A DNA stretch of 64,000 nt. Origin: Corynebacterium sp. ES2730-CONJ (GTDB lineage Bacteria > Actinomycetota > Actinomycetes > Mycobacteriales > Mycobacteriaceae). Made by a program: the position numbers and the translations under genes. Numbering within the stretch: the stretch's first letter is position 1; every line of letters begins with the position of its first letter. Location of the stretch: NCBI RefSeq assembly GCF_024834055.1, contig NZ_JANUXZ010000004.1, positions 124,001 to 188,000 on the forward strand, given 5' to 3'. A model generated the notes under the pieces. The model was not told the DNA's origin and ran no database searches. It worked only from the letters and a program-made list of their open reading frames with translations. Positions 1 to 7,730 of the stretch are shown here, one piece after another.

Positions 1-684
1 GATGCTGCGAGCGAGAAAGCGCGTCGTGAATCGAAATCGCAAGATCTGGTGTGCCAGACCCTCGAGCAATATGCCATGCGGGAGCCCAAGAACGCCCCTC
101 ATAAGCTCTTTATTCACTTCTTTGAGTCCCCAGTCGAGATCATCGGCGACGATGGGAAGGTTGTGGGCCTAAAAACGGAGCGTACTCAGTTAGACGGCTC
201 TGGAAATGTGGTAGGGACGGGCACTTTCAAGGTGTGGCCTATGCAGGCTGTCTACCGGGCGGTGGGTTATCGTTCTGATGCTGTTGCTGATATTCCTTTC
301 GATCACGATAAAGCGGTGATCCCCAATGATGGTGGCCATATTCTCGACGCCCACAACCAGCCGATTCCTGGACTTTATGCCACCGGCTGGATTAAGCGTG
401 GGCCTGTGGGCCTCATTGGCAATACCAAATCAGACGCCAAAGAAACCACCCAGATGTTGTTGAGTGATTGGAAGGCGGGGCAGCTGGCACCGACCCAGAA
501 ACCCGAATTGCATCATATTATCGAATTCTTAGAGGCTAAGGGGCTTACCTACACCACGTGGGATGGCTGGCATCGGGTCGACGCCGCTGAGCGCGAATTG
601 GGTGAAAAGGAAGGCCGCGAGCGTAAGAAAATCGTGGAATGGGATGATATGGTCTCCCATGCGCGTTTCGACGCTCAATCCTAA
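1..684 (+). CDS. fprA: FprA-like ferredoxin/flavodoxin-NADP+ reductase, C-terminal part (5' end outside window)
   Basis: The reading frame is open from base 1 and ends at TAA 682-684, so about 227 C-terminal residues are present. The sequence carries the adrenodoxin-reductase/FprA signature of this region: a stretch reading VGYRS, then a GLYATGWIKRGPVG motif that closes the FAD/NADP-binding core, followed by the IGNTKSDAKET segment. Proteins of this family pass electrons between NADPH and ferredoxin through FAD in the cytoplasm. The N-terminal FAD dinucleotide fold is not in the window. A strong hairpin terminator follows at 693-731. The family assignment is firm; the exact partner ferredoxin is not visible. 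Confidence 0.85.
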   Translation, partial: DAASEKARRESKSQDLVCQTLEQYAMREPKNAPHKLFIHFFESPVEIIGDDGKVVGLKTERTQLDGSGNVVGTGTFKVWPMQAVYRAVGYRSDAVADIPFDHDKAVIPNDGGHILDAHNQPIPGLYATGWIKRGPVGLIGNTKSDAKETTQMLLSDWKAGQLAPTQKPELHHIIEFLEAKGLTYTTWDGWHRVDAAERELGEKEGRERKKIVEWDDMVSHARFDAQS

Positions 685-692
685 TAGTTCAT

Positions 693-731
693 CCCCCGAC
701 CTCTTCAAATCAAGAAAGGTCGGGGGATTTT
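693..731 (+). terminator. Rho-independent terminator after fprA
   Basis: Perfect 10-bp stem (CCCCCGACCT, 693-702, pairing with 717-726) with a 14-nt loop, followed by ATTTTAGTT. It closes the fprA transcript before the GNAT gene. Confidence 0.8.
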
Positions 732-764
732 AGTTAGCCATCTCATGTTCTACACTCTATGGCT

Positions 765-1241
765 ATGACATTCTTTTTTGCCGTTGATCCGCTGCAGCGT
801 TTAAGCGCTCTGGAATTACACGAGATCTACCAACTCCGTGCGGATCAGCCAGCTTCCTTGGCCTTAGCCCCCATCATCGATGATCGCGACACGCTAGGCA
901 GTACTGCCCATCTTAGGTGCTACGAACGCATTAATGACAAGACCGTACTCGCTGGCGCCGTTCGCATTAGCTCCGCCGACAACCACTTCCGCCTCGATCA
1001 CGTCATAGTGGGCACGGCCTATCGTGGTGGCCACATACTTTCTGATCTTTTGGCGCATAGTTTGCGTTTTTGTTACGAGCAGGACCCCCAGCGCGAAATA
1101 GTGACCCAGACGCTCGCCGATGACGTAGACATATATGCCGAGCTAGGTTTTAAAGATTTAGATTCCAATTCTGCAGCTCTGGTGACACTCTCCTCAACCC
1201 CGCAGAGCGCTTTTGAGCATACTCGGCATTTATCCCACTGA
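765..1241 (+). CDS. GNAT-family N-acetyltransferase, ElaA-like
   Basis: A protein of about 158 residues that looks like the small ElaA-type GNAT acetyltransferases: an N-terminal helix with a YQLRADQ segment at the position of the family's LR-x-VFVVEQ, then a central strand ending in RLDHVIVGTAYRGGHI, which matches the acetyl-CoA pyrophosphate-binding region (R-x-x-x-x-G-x-G/A type), and a C-terminal YAELGFKD motif typical of the GNAT fold. The substrate is unknown. ATGs are available at 759 and 765. A -10-like TACACT at 751-756 lies 8 nt before the second, and no Shine-Dalgarno sequence is present, so a leaderless start at 765 is preferred; 759 would add two residues. It is probably co-transcribed with the phosphoribosyltransferase 17 bp downstream. 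Confidence 0.7.
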   Translation: MTFFFAVDPLQRLSALELHEIYQLRADQPASLALAPIIDDRDTLGSTAHLRCYERINDKTVLAGAVRISSADNHFRLDHVIVGTAYRGGHILSDLLAHSLRFCYEQDPQREIVTQTLADDVDIYAELGFKDLDSNSAALVTLSSTPQSAFEHTRHLSH

Positions 1242-1258
1242 TTGATTAAGGTAAGAAT

Positions 1259-1765
1259 ATGGCATACCACGCAGACTCCCTCGATCTGGACACTAAGGAA
1301 ATCTTAACTTGGGAAGGTTTTGGTACCGCTAGCCGCGAGCTAGCGCAGACCATTGCCGATTCCGATTTCGATCCCGAGATTATTATCGCAGTGGCACGTG
1401 GCGGCTTAGTACCCGCTGGTGCACTCAGCTATTCCCTGGGCGTGAAGCTTTCTGACGCTATCAATGTGGAATTTTATACCGACGTTAACACCACGTTGCC
1501 CGATCCTATTCTCTTAGAGCCCATGCTCGATACCTCCTCGATCAGCGGCAGGCGGCTTCTCGTGGTTGACGACGTGGCTGATTCAGGTCGTACTCTCAAT
1601 TTGGTTATCAAACTTCTCAAGGAGCAGGGTGCTGAGGTTAAGACCGCATGTATTTATGCCAAGGACCGCACCGAGGTGATGCCAGATTATGTGTGGAAGC
1701 ACACGAATGAGTGGATCGTCTTCCCGTGGTCTGATAAGCCCCCAGTTCAGAAGCGGGTATCTTAA
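1259..1765 (+). CDS. Phosphoribosyltransferase (xanthine/hypoxanthine PRTase-like)
   Basis: 168 residues of the type I phosphoribosyltransferase fold. The PRPP loop is clear at residues 98-112 (LLVVDDVADSGRTL, two acidic residues followed by D-S-G-R-T), and an IIIAVARGGLVPAG segment at 41-54 matches the conserved early loop of purine PRTases. Such proteins transfer phosphoribose from PRPP to a purine base in salvage, or act as regulators; the base specificity cannot be read here. The hood region resembles the short Gpt-like corynebacterial proteins rather than Hpt. ATG 1259 has an AAGGTAAG ribosome binding site. No terminator is obvious after it; a short inverted repeat follows at 1812-1829. 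Confidence 0.8.
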   Translation: MAYHADSLDLDTKEILTWEGFGTASRELAQTIADSDFDPEIIIAVARGGLVPAGALSYSLGVKLSDAINVEFYTDVNTTLPDPILLEPMLDTSSISGRRLLVVDDVADSGRTLNLVIKLLKEQGAEVKTACIYAKDRTEVMPDYVWKHTNEWIVFPWSDKPPVQKRVS

Positions 1766-1811
1766 ATTTATTGAGTCGCTGAGCTGGTCATATATGCGCC
1801 ATGAATAAAAA

Positions 1812-1862
1812 TTGGTGATTCTTCACCAAAATATTGTGGACACGTCACCTTTTATGTATAGT
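1812..1862 (+). promoter_or_regulatory. Promoter of the yceI-like gene with an adjoining inverted repeat
   Basis: TTGTGG at 1834-1839 and TATAGT at 1857-1862 are separated by 17 bp, a near-consensus vegetative promoter. Just upstream is the inverted repeat TTGGTGA-N4-TCACCAA (1812-1829), whose right arm ends 4 bp before the -35 box. It has no T-run, so it is more likely a regulator site than a terminator. The regulator is unknown. Confidence 0.6.
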
Positions 1863-1929
1863 GGTCATCAGTGGCCGCTTAGGTCATTGAAAAACTTTTA
1901 ATTTCACTATATTTAAGGAGTTCACTTTC

Positions 1930-2439
1930 ATGAGCGCATATACCTTCGACCCAGCACATACCACCATTGGTTTCGAGGTTCGCCACGCAATGGTTACTAA
2001 GGTGCCCGGCAAATTCACCGAATTCGAGGCTACCTTTGATCCTGAGGCCAAGACTGCACAAGCGACCATCAAAGCCGCTTCCTTTAATACCGGTAACGAT
2101 GATCGCGATGCTCACGTTAAGGGCGAGGACTTCTTCAATGTAGAGCAGTTCCCTGAGATTACGTTCACAGCGACCTCCTTCGACCTCAACGCTGAAGGTG
2201 GCACCGTGACCGGTGACCTCACCATTAAGGGCACCACTAAGCCTGTCACTTTCGATGTCGAGCTCTCTGGCCCAGTTGAAGATCCATGGGGCGCCACCCG
2301 CCTCGGCGTCGAGGCCAAGGCCACCATCAACCGCAAGGACTTCGGTATCGATTTCCAGGCGCCGTTGAACTCTGGCGGCGTGCTTATCTCTGAGAAGGTT
2401 AAGATCAGCGTAGACGGTTCCGCTCTCCAGGACGCCTAA
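1930..2439 (+). CDS. YceI family protein (lipocalin-fold polyisoprenoid-binding type)
   Basis: 169 residues with the full YceI pattern: an N-terminal YTFDPAHTTIGFEVRH, the internal NTGNDDRDAHVKGEDFFNVEQFPEITF segment and a C-terminal FGIDF stretch. The family forms an eight-stranded barrel that binds long isoprenoids (quinone-like or polyprenyl compounds). Many relatives are periplasmic, but this copy shows no signal peptide and is probably cytoplasmic. ATG 1930 has a clear AAGGAG ribosome binding site at 1915-1920. It is a single-gene unit with its own promoter (1834-1862) and a strong terminator (2448-2486). The physiological ligand cannot be inferred. Confidence 0.85.
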   Translation: MSAYTFDPAHTTIGFEVRHAMVTKVPGKFTEFEATFDPEAKTAQATIKAASFNTGNDDRDAHVKGEDFFNVEQFPEITFTATSFDLNAEGGTVTGDLTIKGTTKPVTFDVELSGPVEDPWGATRLGVEAKATINRKDFGIDFQAPLNSGGVLISEKVKISVDGSALQDA

Positions 2440-2447
2440 ATAACTTT

Positions 2448-2486
2448 AAAGAGACCAGGTTGTAGCCTCTACAACCTGGTCTCTTT
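2448..2486. terminator. Terminator after the yceI-like gene
   Basis: An 18-bp perfect stem (AAAGAGACCAGGTTGTAG at 2448-2465 with 2469-2486) around a 3-nt loop, ending in T-rich sequence. It is symmetric enough to work in both directions. Confidence 0.85.
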
Positions 2487-2990
2487 CTATCTAGGGGTGC
2501 TTGCCGCGAAGGTGTGACAGTTCCCCGATGAGCGAACTCAAGTAAGCAAACCGGCAGTGACTTTCGTATTTCACCTTCCACTTTTTAAGGTTCTTCTCTC
2601 TTAGACTCCTATTTCAGGTACGATCTGTATCTTCCCAGCAATAGCCACTATATCCCGGTGACCATGTGCCGCATCTATGAACAAAAACAAAAGCCCAAAA
2701 ACCAAAGGCACAGAGGGGCCGTTACTTTATACCTTAGGGCCAATATTTCGTGCTGGTTGTAGGGGATGTCGCCGGGCAACGGGACCGGGTAACTACGCTG
2801 GGCAATAATGCTGATAGCGGAGCTTTATTCTTATCCGAGCACTGCAAGAGCATAGAGTTCTGGCCGCATAATCGCCCGTAGTGGGACTAAAGATATAACC
2901 CTTGTAGTGATCGAACACATATATTCGGGAATGAGTACCTAAGAGGAGGGCACTCGTATCAATCGTGCGGTGAGTACCATGACCACATGA
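2487..2990. other. About 500 bp without a recognisable gene
   Basis: Between the yceI-like terminator and the poxB terminator I see no credible reading frame of 60 codons or more and no tRNA. A G-rich patch around 2760-2815 (repeated GGG blocks) could fold, but I recognise no riboswitch or known small RNA. The area may hold a small RNA or decayed sequence. Confidence 0.4.
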
Positions 2991-3026
2991 AAAACCCAGT
3001 TCACAGATAACTCAGTGAACTGGGTT
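2991..3026 (-). terminator. Terminator of poxB
   Basis: AACCCAGTTCAC (2993-3004) pairs perfectly with 3015-3026 around a 10-nt loop. Read on the minus strand, the stem is followed by TTTT, placing it 14 bp after the poxB stop codon. Confidence 0.8.
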
Positions 3027-3039
3027 GGATTGTGGATCT

Positions 3040-4797
3040 TTACAGACCCTTAAAACCACTTGGTCGCGGAATATTGCGCAGATTCGACTTCGCTAGATCG
3101 AACATTTTGCCCACGCCGCCCTCCAAGACGGTGCGAGTAGCTGCGCGAGTAAAGCCTGCCACCTGCTCGAGGGAAATCTCGGGCGGGATCGAGAGAGCGT
3201 TGGGGTCGGTGACCACATCAACAAGAACGGGTCCGTTATACGCCAGTGCCTTACGAAGGACAGGCTCAATATCTTCTGGCTTTTCCACGCGGAAAGACTT
3301 GATGCCAATAGCCTGGGCGATATCAGCATAATTGATATGCTCATGGTCGGTGGCGAAGTCTGGCAAACCTTGGACGAGCATTTCGAGTTTTACCATGCCC
3401 AAGCTGGAGTTATTGTACACAATCGTCTTAATGGGCAGATCATAATTATGTACCGTGATCAACTCGCCAAGAAGCATTGATAAGCCGCCGTCGCCACACA
3501 TGGCCACAACCTGGCGGTGCATATCTGCTTTTTGGGCCCCGATTGCTTGGGAGAGTGCGTTGGCCATGGTGCCGTGCCGTAGGGAGGCAATCAGCTGACG
3601 TTTACCCGTGGGGTTGATATAGCGGGCGTGCCATACATTGCACATACCAGTATCGGCCGTGAAGATCGCATCCACATCTGCGACGGAATCCAAGATATCA
3701 GTGAGATATTCAGGGTGAATTGGCGTGGTTTGCCGAGTGCCCTGAGTATAGGCCTCGATGACGTGGCGCAGATTCTTTTCTTGGCGCACCAGCATATCGT
3801 CTAAGAAGGAACGATCGGTCTTGACGGTGATAAGTGGGAGAAGAGCCTCGATGGTTGCTGCAACGTCACCGACCACCCCGATAGATACCTCCGTACGTCG
3901 GCCAATATGGGAGCCATCAATGTCGATCTGCGCGGTCTCGGTATCGCGCGGGAGGAAGTCGGAATACGGAAAGTCCGTACCAAGAAGAATGAGTAAATCC
4001 GCGCCGTCAAATGCATCATTGCAGGCGCCGTAGCCTAGAAGGCCTGACATGCCCACGTCGAAGGGGTTATCGTAATGCAGGTATTCCTTGCCACCGTAGG
4101 CGTGACCTAATGGTGCTTTGATTTTTTCGGCAAGTGCAAGGACCTGCTCCCGAGCGTTCTTACAGCCGGCGCCACCGAATAATGTAACCTTTTCCGCCTT
4201 GTTAATGGCCTCGGCTAGGCGTGTCAGGTCCGCCGGATTGGGCATCACTACTGGGGGATTGACGGTGAGATTAGAACGCAATTCTGGGACGTCAACAGCG
4301 TCCTCAGAGGCGATATCGCCAGGTAGAACGAGGACGGAGACTCCATTGCCAGCGAGCGTAGATTGCAGGGCGTGGTGCAAGATCTTCGCGGCTTGTTCAG
4401 CGGAATTGGCCATCTCGCAGTAGCCTGAGCATTCAGCAAAGATCTGCTCAGGGTGGGTCTCCTGGAAGAAATCGGACCCTATGAGCTGGCTGGGGATATG
4501 GCTAGCAATCGCAAGTACCTTAGCCCCGTTCCGGTGAGAATCATAAAGACCTTGGATAAGATGGGTATTACCAGGCCCGCAAGAAGCTGCGCATACAGCT
4601 AGTTTGCCTGTTGCTAATGATTCTGCTCCGGCAGCGAAAGCAGCGGCTTCCTCATTGCGTACGTGTACCCACTCTATGGAGCTCGTCTTGATGGCATCGA
4701 CGACCGGGTTCAGGCTGTCGCCAACAATCCCGTATATCCGTTCGACGCCGTTTTCTTCTAGTGTTTGGACAAGTTGCTCAGCATAGTTCATAGACAT
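3040..4797 (-). CDS. poxB: Pyruvate:quinone oxidoreductase (pyruvate dehydrogenase, quinone)
   Basis: 585 residues, full length for the ThDP- and FAD-dependent enzyme (PoxB/Pqo) that oxidises pyruvate to acetate plus CO2 and passes electrons to menaquinone at the membrane. Visible landmarks: the N-terminal YGIVGDS and RNEEAAAFAAGAE segments, in which the glutamate activates ThDP; a SCGPGNTH loop near residue 70; a central FAD-binding domain; and the ThDP/Mg motif starting GDGGLSM and ending YNNSS at about 435-466. The C-terminal extension, which mediates membrane binding in E. coli PoxB, is present. No RBS precedes ATG 4797, but a TAGGAT hexamer (4805-4810 on the minus strand) ends exactly 7 nt upstream, so the mRNA is probably leaderless. 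It is transcribed divergently from arsC. Confidence 0.92.
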   Translation of the reverse strand: MSMNYAEQLVQTLEENGVERIYGIVGDSLNPVVDAIKTSSIEWVHVRNEEAAAFAAGAESLATGKLAVCAASCGPGNTHLIQGLYDSHRNGAKVLAIASHIPSQLIGSDFFQETHPEQIFAECSGYCEMANSAEQAAKILHHALQSTLAGNGVSVLVLPGDIASEDAVDVPELRSNLTVNPPVVMPNPADLTRLAEAINKAEKVTLFGGAGCKNAREQVLALAEKIKAPLGHAYGGKEYLHYDNPFDVGMSGLLGYGACNDAFDGADLLILLGTDFPYSDFLPRDTETAQIDIDGSHIGRRTEVSIGVVGDVAATIEALLPLITVKTDRSFLDDMLVRQEKNLRHVIEAYTQGTRQTTPIHPEYLTDILDSVADVDAIFTADTGMCNVWHARYINPTGKRQLIASLRHGTMANALSQAIGAQKADMHRQVVAMCGDGGLSMLLGELITVHNYDLPIKTIVYNNSSLGMVKLEMLVQGLPDFATDHEHINYADIAQAIGIKSFRVEKPEDIEPVLRKALAYNGPVLVDVVTDPNALSIPPEISLEQVAGFTRAATRTVLEGGVGKMFDLAKSNLRNIPRPSGFKGL

Positions 4798-4862
4798 GTC
4801 AACTATCCTACTCTAAGAATTCCTAAGGAAACACGGGGCACTGGGCGAGTGTGAAGGTACTC

Positions 4863-4886
4863 TTATCACTGAGGTTATCACTAAGG
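4863..4886. repeat. Tandem 12-bp direct repeat between poxB and arsC
   Basis: TTATCACTGAGG (4863-4874) is followed immediately by TTATCACTAAGG (4875-4886); 11 of 12 positions match. It lies in the divergent promoter region and could be a binding site for a regulator of either gene. No arsR-type gene is adjacent. Confidence 0.5.
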
Positions 4887-4973
4887 TTTTATTCACATCA
4901 CCGGCGGCCTAGACGCCACCCTCCTCTGGTAGCTTTAGAGTGCAATTTGCATACCCTTTAGATAAGGACCTCC

Positions 4974-5369
4974 ATGACACCCACAGTCCTCTTCGCCTGC
5001 CGCCACAACGCCGGCCGCTCCCAAATGGCCGCGGCTCTCGCCGGATATCACGCAGGCACAAAAATCCGCGTCCTGAGTGCTGGCACAACACCAGCCGATG
5101 ATATTCACCCACTCGTAAGCGAGGTATTGAAGGCGCGCGGTTTGGGTGCGCACACCACCGCTCCCCGACTGCTCACCGCTGATACCATCGCTGAATCTGA
5201 TTGGGTGATCACGATGGGCTGCGGTGAAAGCTGCCCAGTATATCCAGGCAAGACTTACGAAGATTGGCCAGTCGACGATCCAGCTCACCAATCCGAAGAT
5301 AAAGTCAGAGAGATTATGGCCGACATAGAACGTCGCGTGATCAACCTCATCGAGCGGATTACTGCATAA
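4974..5369 (+). CDS. arsC: Arsenate reductase, LMW-phosphatase fold (mycothiol-type ArsC)
   Basis: 131 residues of the low-molecular-weight tyrosine phosphatase/ArsC fold. The phosphate-binding loop starts near the N-terminus with catalytic Cys9 in ACRHNAGRS (C-x5-R-S), and the DWPVDDPA motif supplies the general-acid aspartate. Two further cysteines occur in MGCGESCP. In actinobacteria such proteins form an arsenate-mycothiol adduct that mycoredoxin then reduces to arsenite. The ATG at 4974 has an AAGGA ribosome binding site. The next gene, an ACR3 arsenite exporter, starts at the base after this stop codon, so the pair forms one detoxification unit: reduce, then export. No ArsR repressor lies in the window. 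Confidence 0.85.
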   Translation: MTPTVLFACRHNAGRSQMAAALAGYHAGTKIRVLSAGTTPADDIHPLVSEVLKARGLGAHTTAPRLLTADTIAESDWVITMGCGESCPVYPGKTYEDWPVDDPAHQSEDKVREIMADIERRVINLIERITA

Positions 5370-6422
5370 ATGACGACGATGACTTCTCCCCCGCGCCTAT
5401 CATTTTTAGATCGCTTCTTGGCCATATGGATACTCATTGCTATGGCGCTGGGGTTGGCTATTGGACAGCTTATCCCTGGTGTGCAGACATACCTGACGGC
5501 TCTGGAAATATCCCATGTTTCGCTCCCCATAGCAGTGGGGCTGATCGTCATGATGTACCCACCCCTGGCGAAGGTGCGGTACGACAAAGCCCAAGCACTG
5601 ATCAAAGACAAACGGCTGATGATTATTTCGCTGGTTCTCAACTGGATCATTGGGCCGGCGGTGATGTTTGCCTTTGCGTGGCTTTTCCTCAGCGATTTGC
5701 CCCAGTTGCGAACTGGTGTCATCATCGTGGGCTTAGCTCGGTGTATCGCCATGGTCCTGGTGTGGTCTGACTTGGCTTGTGCAGACCGCGAGGCGACGGC
5801 AATTTTAGTAGCGATTAATTCTGTTTTTCAGCTCCTTATGTTCTCAATTTTGGGATGGTTCTATCTCGAGGTGCTTCCTACCTGGCTCAACCTCGATACC
5901 AAGAGCGTAAACTTCTCGTTTACAGATATTGCGCGTTCGGTTCTGATCTTCCTAGGAATTCCTTTGATTCTGGGACTGCTCAGTCGGATTGTGGGCGAGA
6001 AGTTAAAAAGCCGAACTTGGTACGAAGAACGCTTCCTGCCACGTATTTCACCGCTAGCACTTATAGGCTTGCTTTATACCATTGTGGTGCTCTTCTCACT
6101 CCAGGGCGATGCAATCTTGGCCAACCCAAGTACCGTCGCACGTGTGGCCTTGCCCTTGCTGAGTTATTTTTTGTGCATGTTTTTCATTGGCCTGATCGTG
6201 TCATGGTCGGTGGGGATGAATTATCAGCAATCGGCCTCAGTGGCGTTTACTGCCACGGGCAATAATTTCGAACTGGCCATCGCGGTAGCGATCGGAACTT
6301 TTGGGGCCAGCTCCCCTGAAGCGCTAGCAGGAACGATTGGTCCACTTATTGAGATCCCAGTTCTCGTAGGTCTTGTCTATGTGGCGCGGTGGATCGCACC
6401 GAAACTCTTTGGGAACAAATAA
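5370..6422 (+). CDS. acr3: ACR3-family arsenite exporter
   Basis: 350 residues with about ten hydrophobic segments. It matches the Acr3 (bile/arsenite/riboflavin transporter superfamily) pattern: an N-terminal FLAIWILIAMALGLAIG helix, the VMMYPPLAKVRY loop, the functionally important cysteine in GLARCIAMVLVW near residue 129, and the ATGNNFELAIA motif late in the protein. Acr3 proteins extrude arsenite or antimonite using the proton motive force in the cytoplasmic membrane. Its ATG at 5370 abuts the arsC TAA, so translation is probably coupled. The order arsC then acr3 with no regulator between is less common than arsR-acr3-arsC. Confidence 0.9.
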   Translation: MTTMTSPPRLSFLDRFLAIWILIAMALGLAIGQLIPGVQTYLTALEISHVSLPIAVGLIVMMYPPLAKVRYDKAQALIKDKRLMIISLVLNWIIGPAVMFAFAWLFLSDLPQLRTGVIIVGLARCIAMVLVWSDLACADREATAILVAINSVFQLLMFSILGWFYLEVLPTWLNLDTKSVNFSFTDIARSVLIFLGIPLILGLLSRIVGEKLKSRTWYEERFLPRISPLALIGLLYTIVVLFSLQGDAILANPSTVARVALPLLSYFLCMFFIGLIVSWSVGMNYQQSASVAFTATGNNFELAIAVAIGTFGASSPEALAGTIGPLIEIPVLVGLVYVARWIAPKLFGNK

Positions 6423-6442
6423 TAAGCATCACAGCACGTGTC

Positions 6443-6483
6443 GACGCATCAGACGCCCCCACCTCGGGGGCGTCTGATGCGTC
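6443..6483. repeat. Perfect 18-bp inverted repeat between acr3 and adh
   Basis: GACGCATCAGACGCCCCC at 6443-6460 pairs fully with 6466-6483 around a 5-nt loop. Position and strength suggest a terminator for arsC-acr3, but the sequence after the stem is AAAGGGA, with no U-tract on either strand. It may act as an RNA 3'-end stabiliser or an intrinsic terminator without a U-tract. Confidence 0.6.
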
Positions 6484-6611
6484 AAAGGGATTCTGCTCCC
6501 TTGATTTCCTTTAGCGGCATGAGATGTGGTGATGGCCTATTCAGAGTCGGTCAGCATGCACGCGAGCTAATTCACTCATATGAGACAGACAAATTAGGGT
6601 ATCCTAAGTAT

Positions 6612-7637
6612 ATGTCTGAAAAATTCAAAGCTGCGGTGGTTGAAGAATTCGGCCCCACTCTCACCCTTAGTCATATTGACCTCCCGGAGCCTGGCCCTTT
6701 CCAGGCACTCGTCCGAAATATTGCATCTGGCATTTGCCACACTGACCTCCACGCTGCTGAGGGCGATTGGCCCGTGAAACCCACCCCACCATTTATTCCG
6801 GGCCATGAGGGTGTCGGTGAGATTATTAAGCTCGGCCCCGGCGTCCACGACCTTAACGTTGGCGATATGGTGGGCAACGCATGGTTGTGGTCTGCCTGCG
6901 GCTCCTGCGAGCATTGCATCCAAGGCAACGAAACCCGATGCGAAAATGCCGAGTACGGAGGCTACACCATTAACGGCTCCTTCGGTGAATATATGCTGGT
7001 TGACACTCGTTATTGCCCACGCATACCCGACGGCGTCGACCCCTGCGAAGTGGCGCCGATATTATGCGCCGGCGTAACCGTATACAAGGGCCTAAAAGTA
7101 ACCGAGACCAAGCCGGGACAATTCGTAGTCATTTCTGGCATCGGCGGACTCGGTCATATCGCCGTGCAGTATGCCGTCGCCATGGGTATGCGCGTCATCG
7201 CCGTCGATATCGCCGATGACAAACTTGAGCTCGCCCACAAGCTTGGCGCCGAATATACCGTCAATGCAAAAGACTGCGATCCCGTCCAAGCCATCCGCGA
7301 CTATACCAGCGGGGGCGCGCATGGCGTACTCGTCACCGCGGTTCATCCCCAAGCATTCGGCCAAGCGATCGGCATGACGCGCCGTGGCGGGACGATTGTC
7401 TTCAACGGGCTACCTCCAGGGGAATTTCCCGCACCGATCTTTGACATCGTTCTCAAAGAACTCACCATCCGCGGTTCCCTTGTAGGAACTCGCCACGATA
7501 TGGCCGAAGCTCTGGACTTCTACGCTCGTGGGCTTATTAAACCCACATGGAAAGAAGTTGGACTCGACGAGGTCAACGACGTCTTCGCAGACCTTATCGA
7601 TGGCACGGTCGATGGTCGCCGCGTGATTAGATACTAA
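6612..7637 (+). CDS. adhA: Zinc-dependent alcohol dehydrogenase (AdhP/AdhA type)
   Basis: 341 residues of the medium-chain dehydrogenase family. Catalytic zinc ligands are Cys42 (GICHTD), His65-Glu66 (GHEGVGE) and Cys152; structural zinc ligands are Cys96, 99, 102 and 110; the Rossmann turn is GIGGLG at 176-181. It should interconvert primary alcohols such as ethanol with aldehydes using NAD+ in the cytoplasm. The frame is open upstream to 6438, but that stretch is not conserved-looking and passes through the 18-bp hairpin. ATG 6612 sits 6 nt after a TATCCT hexamer (6600-6605), which indicates a leaderless start and agrees with the family's N-terminus (KAAVVEEFG). A terminator follows at 7653-7686. 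Confidence 0.92.
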   Translation: MSEKFKAAVVEEFGPTLTLSHIDLPEPGPFQALVRNIASGICHTDLHAAEGDWPVKPTPPFIPGHEGVGEIIKLGPGVHDLNVGDMVGNAWLWSACGSCEHCIQGNETRCENAEYGGYTINGSFGEYMLVDTRYCPRIPDGVDPCEVAPILCAGVTVYKGLKVTETKPGQFVVISGIGGLGHIAVQYAVAMGMRVIAVDIADDKLELAHKLGAEYTVNAKDCDPVQAIRDYTSGGAHGVLVTAVHPQAFGQAIGMTRRGGTIVFNGLPPGEFPAPIFDIVLKELTIRGSLVGTRHDMAEALDFYARGLIKPTWKEVGLDEVNDVFADLIDGTVDGRRVIRY

Positions 7638-7652
7638 AATTTCCGATAGGTC

Positions 7653-7686
7653 ATTCCTCCTCATCATTATGAGGAGGAATTTTTTG
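7653..7686 (+). terminator. Terminator after adhA
   Basis: 12-bp perfect stem (ATTCCTCCTCAT at 7653-7664 with 7669-7680), a 4-nt loop and a run of T residues. Confidence 0.85.
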
Positions 7687-7730
7687 TCCTGTACACTCTG
7701 TGACGTTCACGTATATTTGGAAGGACATAA

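Noticed and set aside
6438..6611. N-terminal extension of the alcohol dehydrogenase to an ATG at 6438
   Set aside because: It would run through the 18-bp hairpin and add residues not seen in the family; ATG 6612 follows a -10 box by 6 nt.
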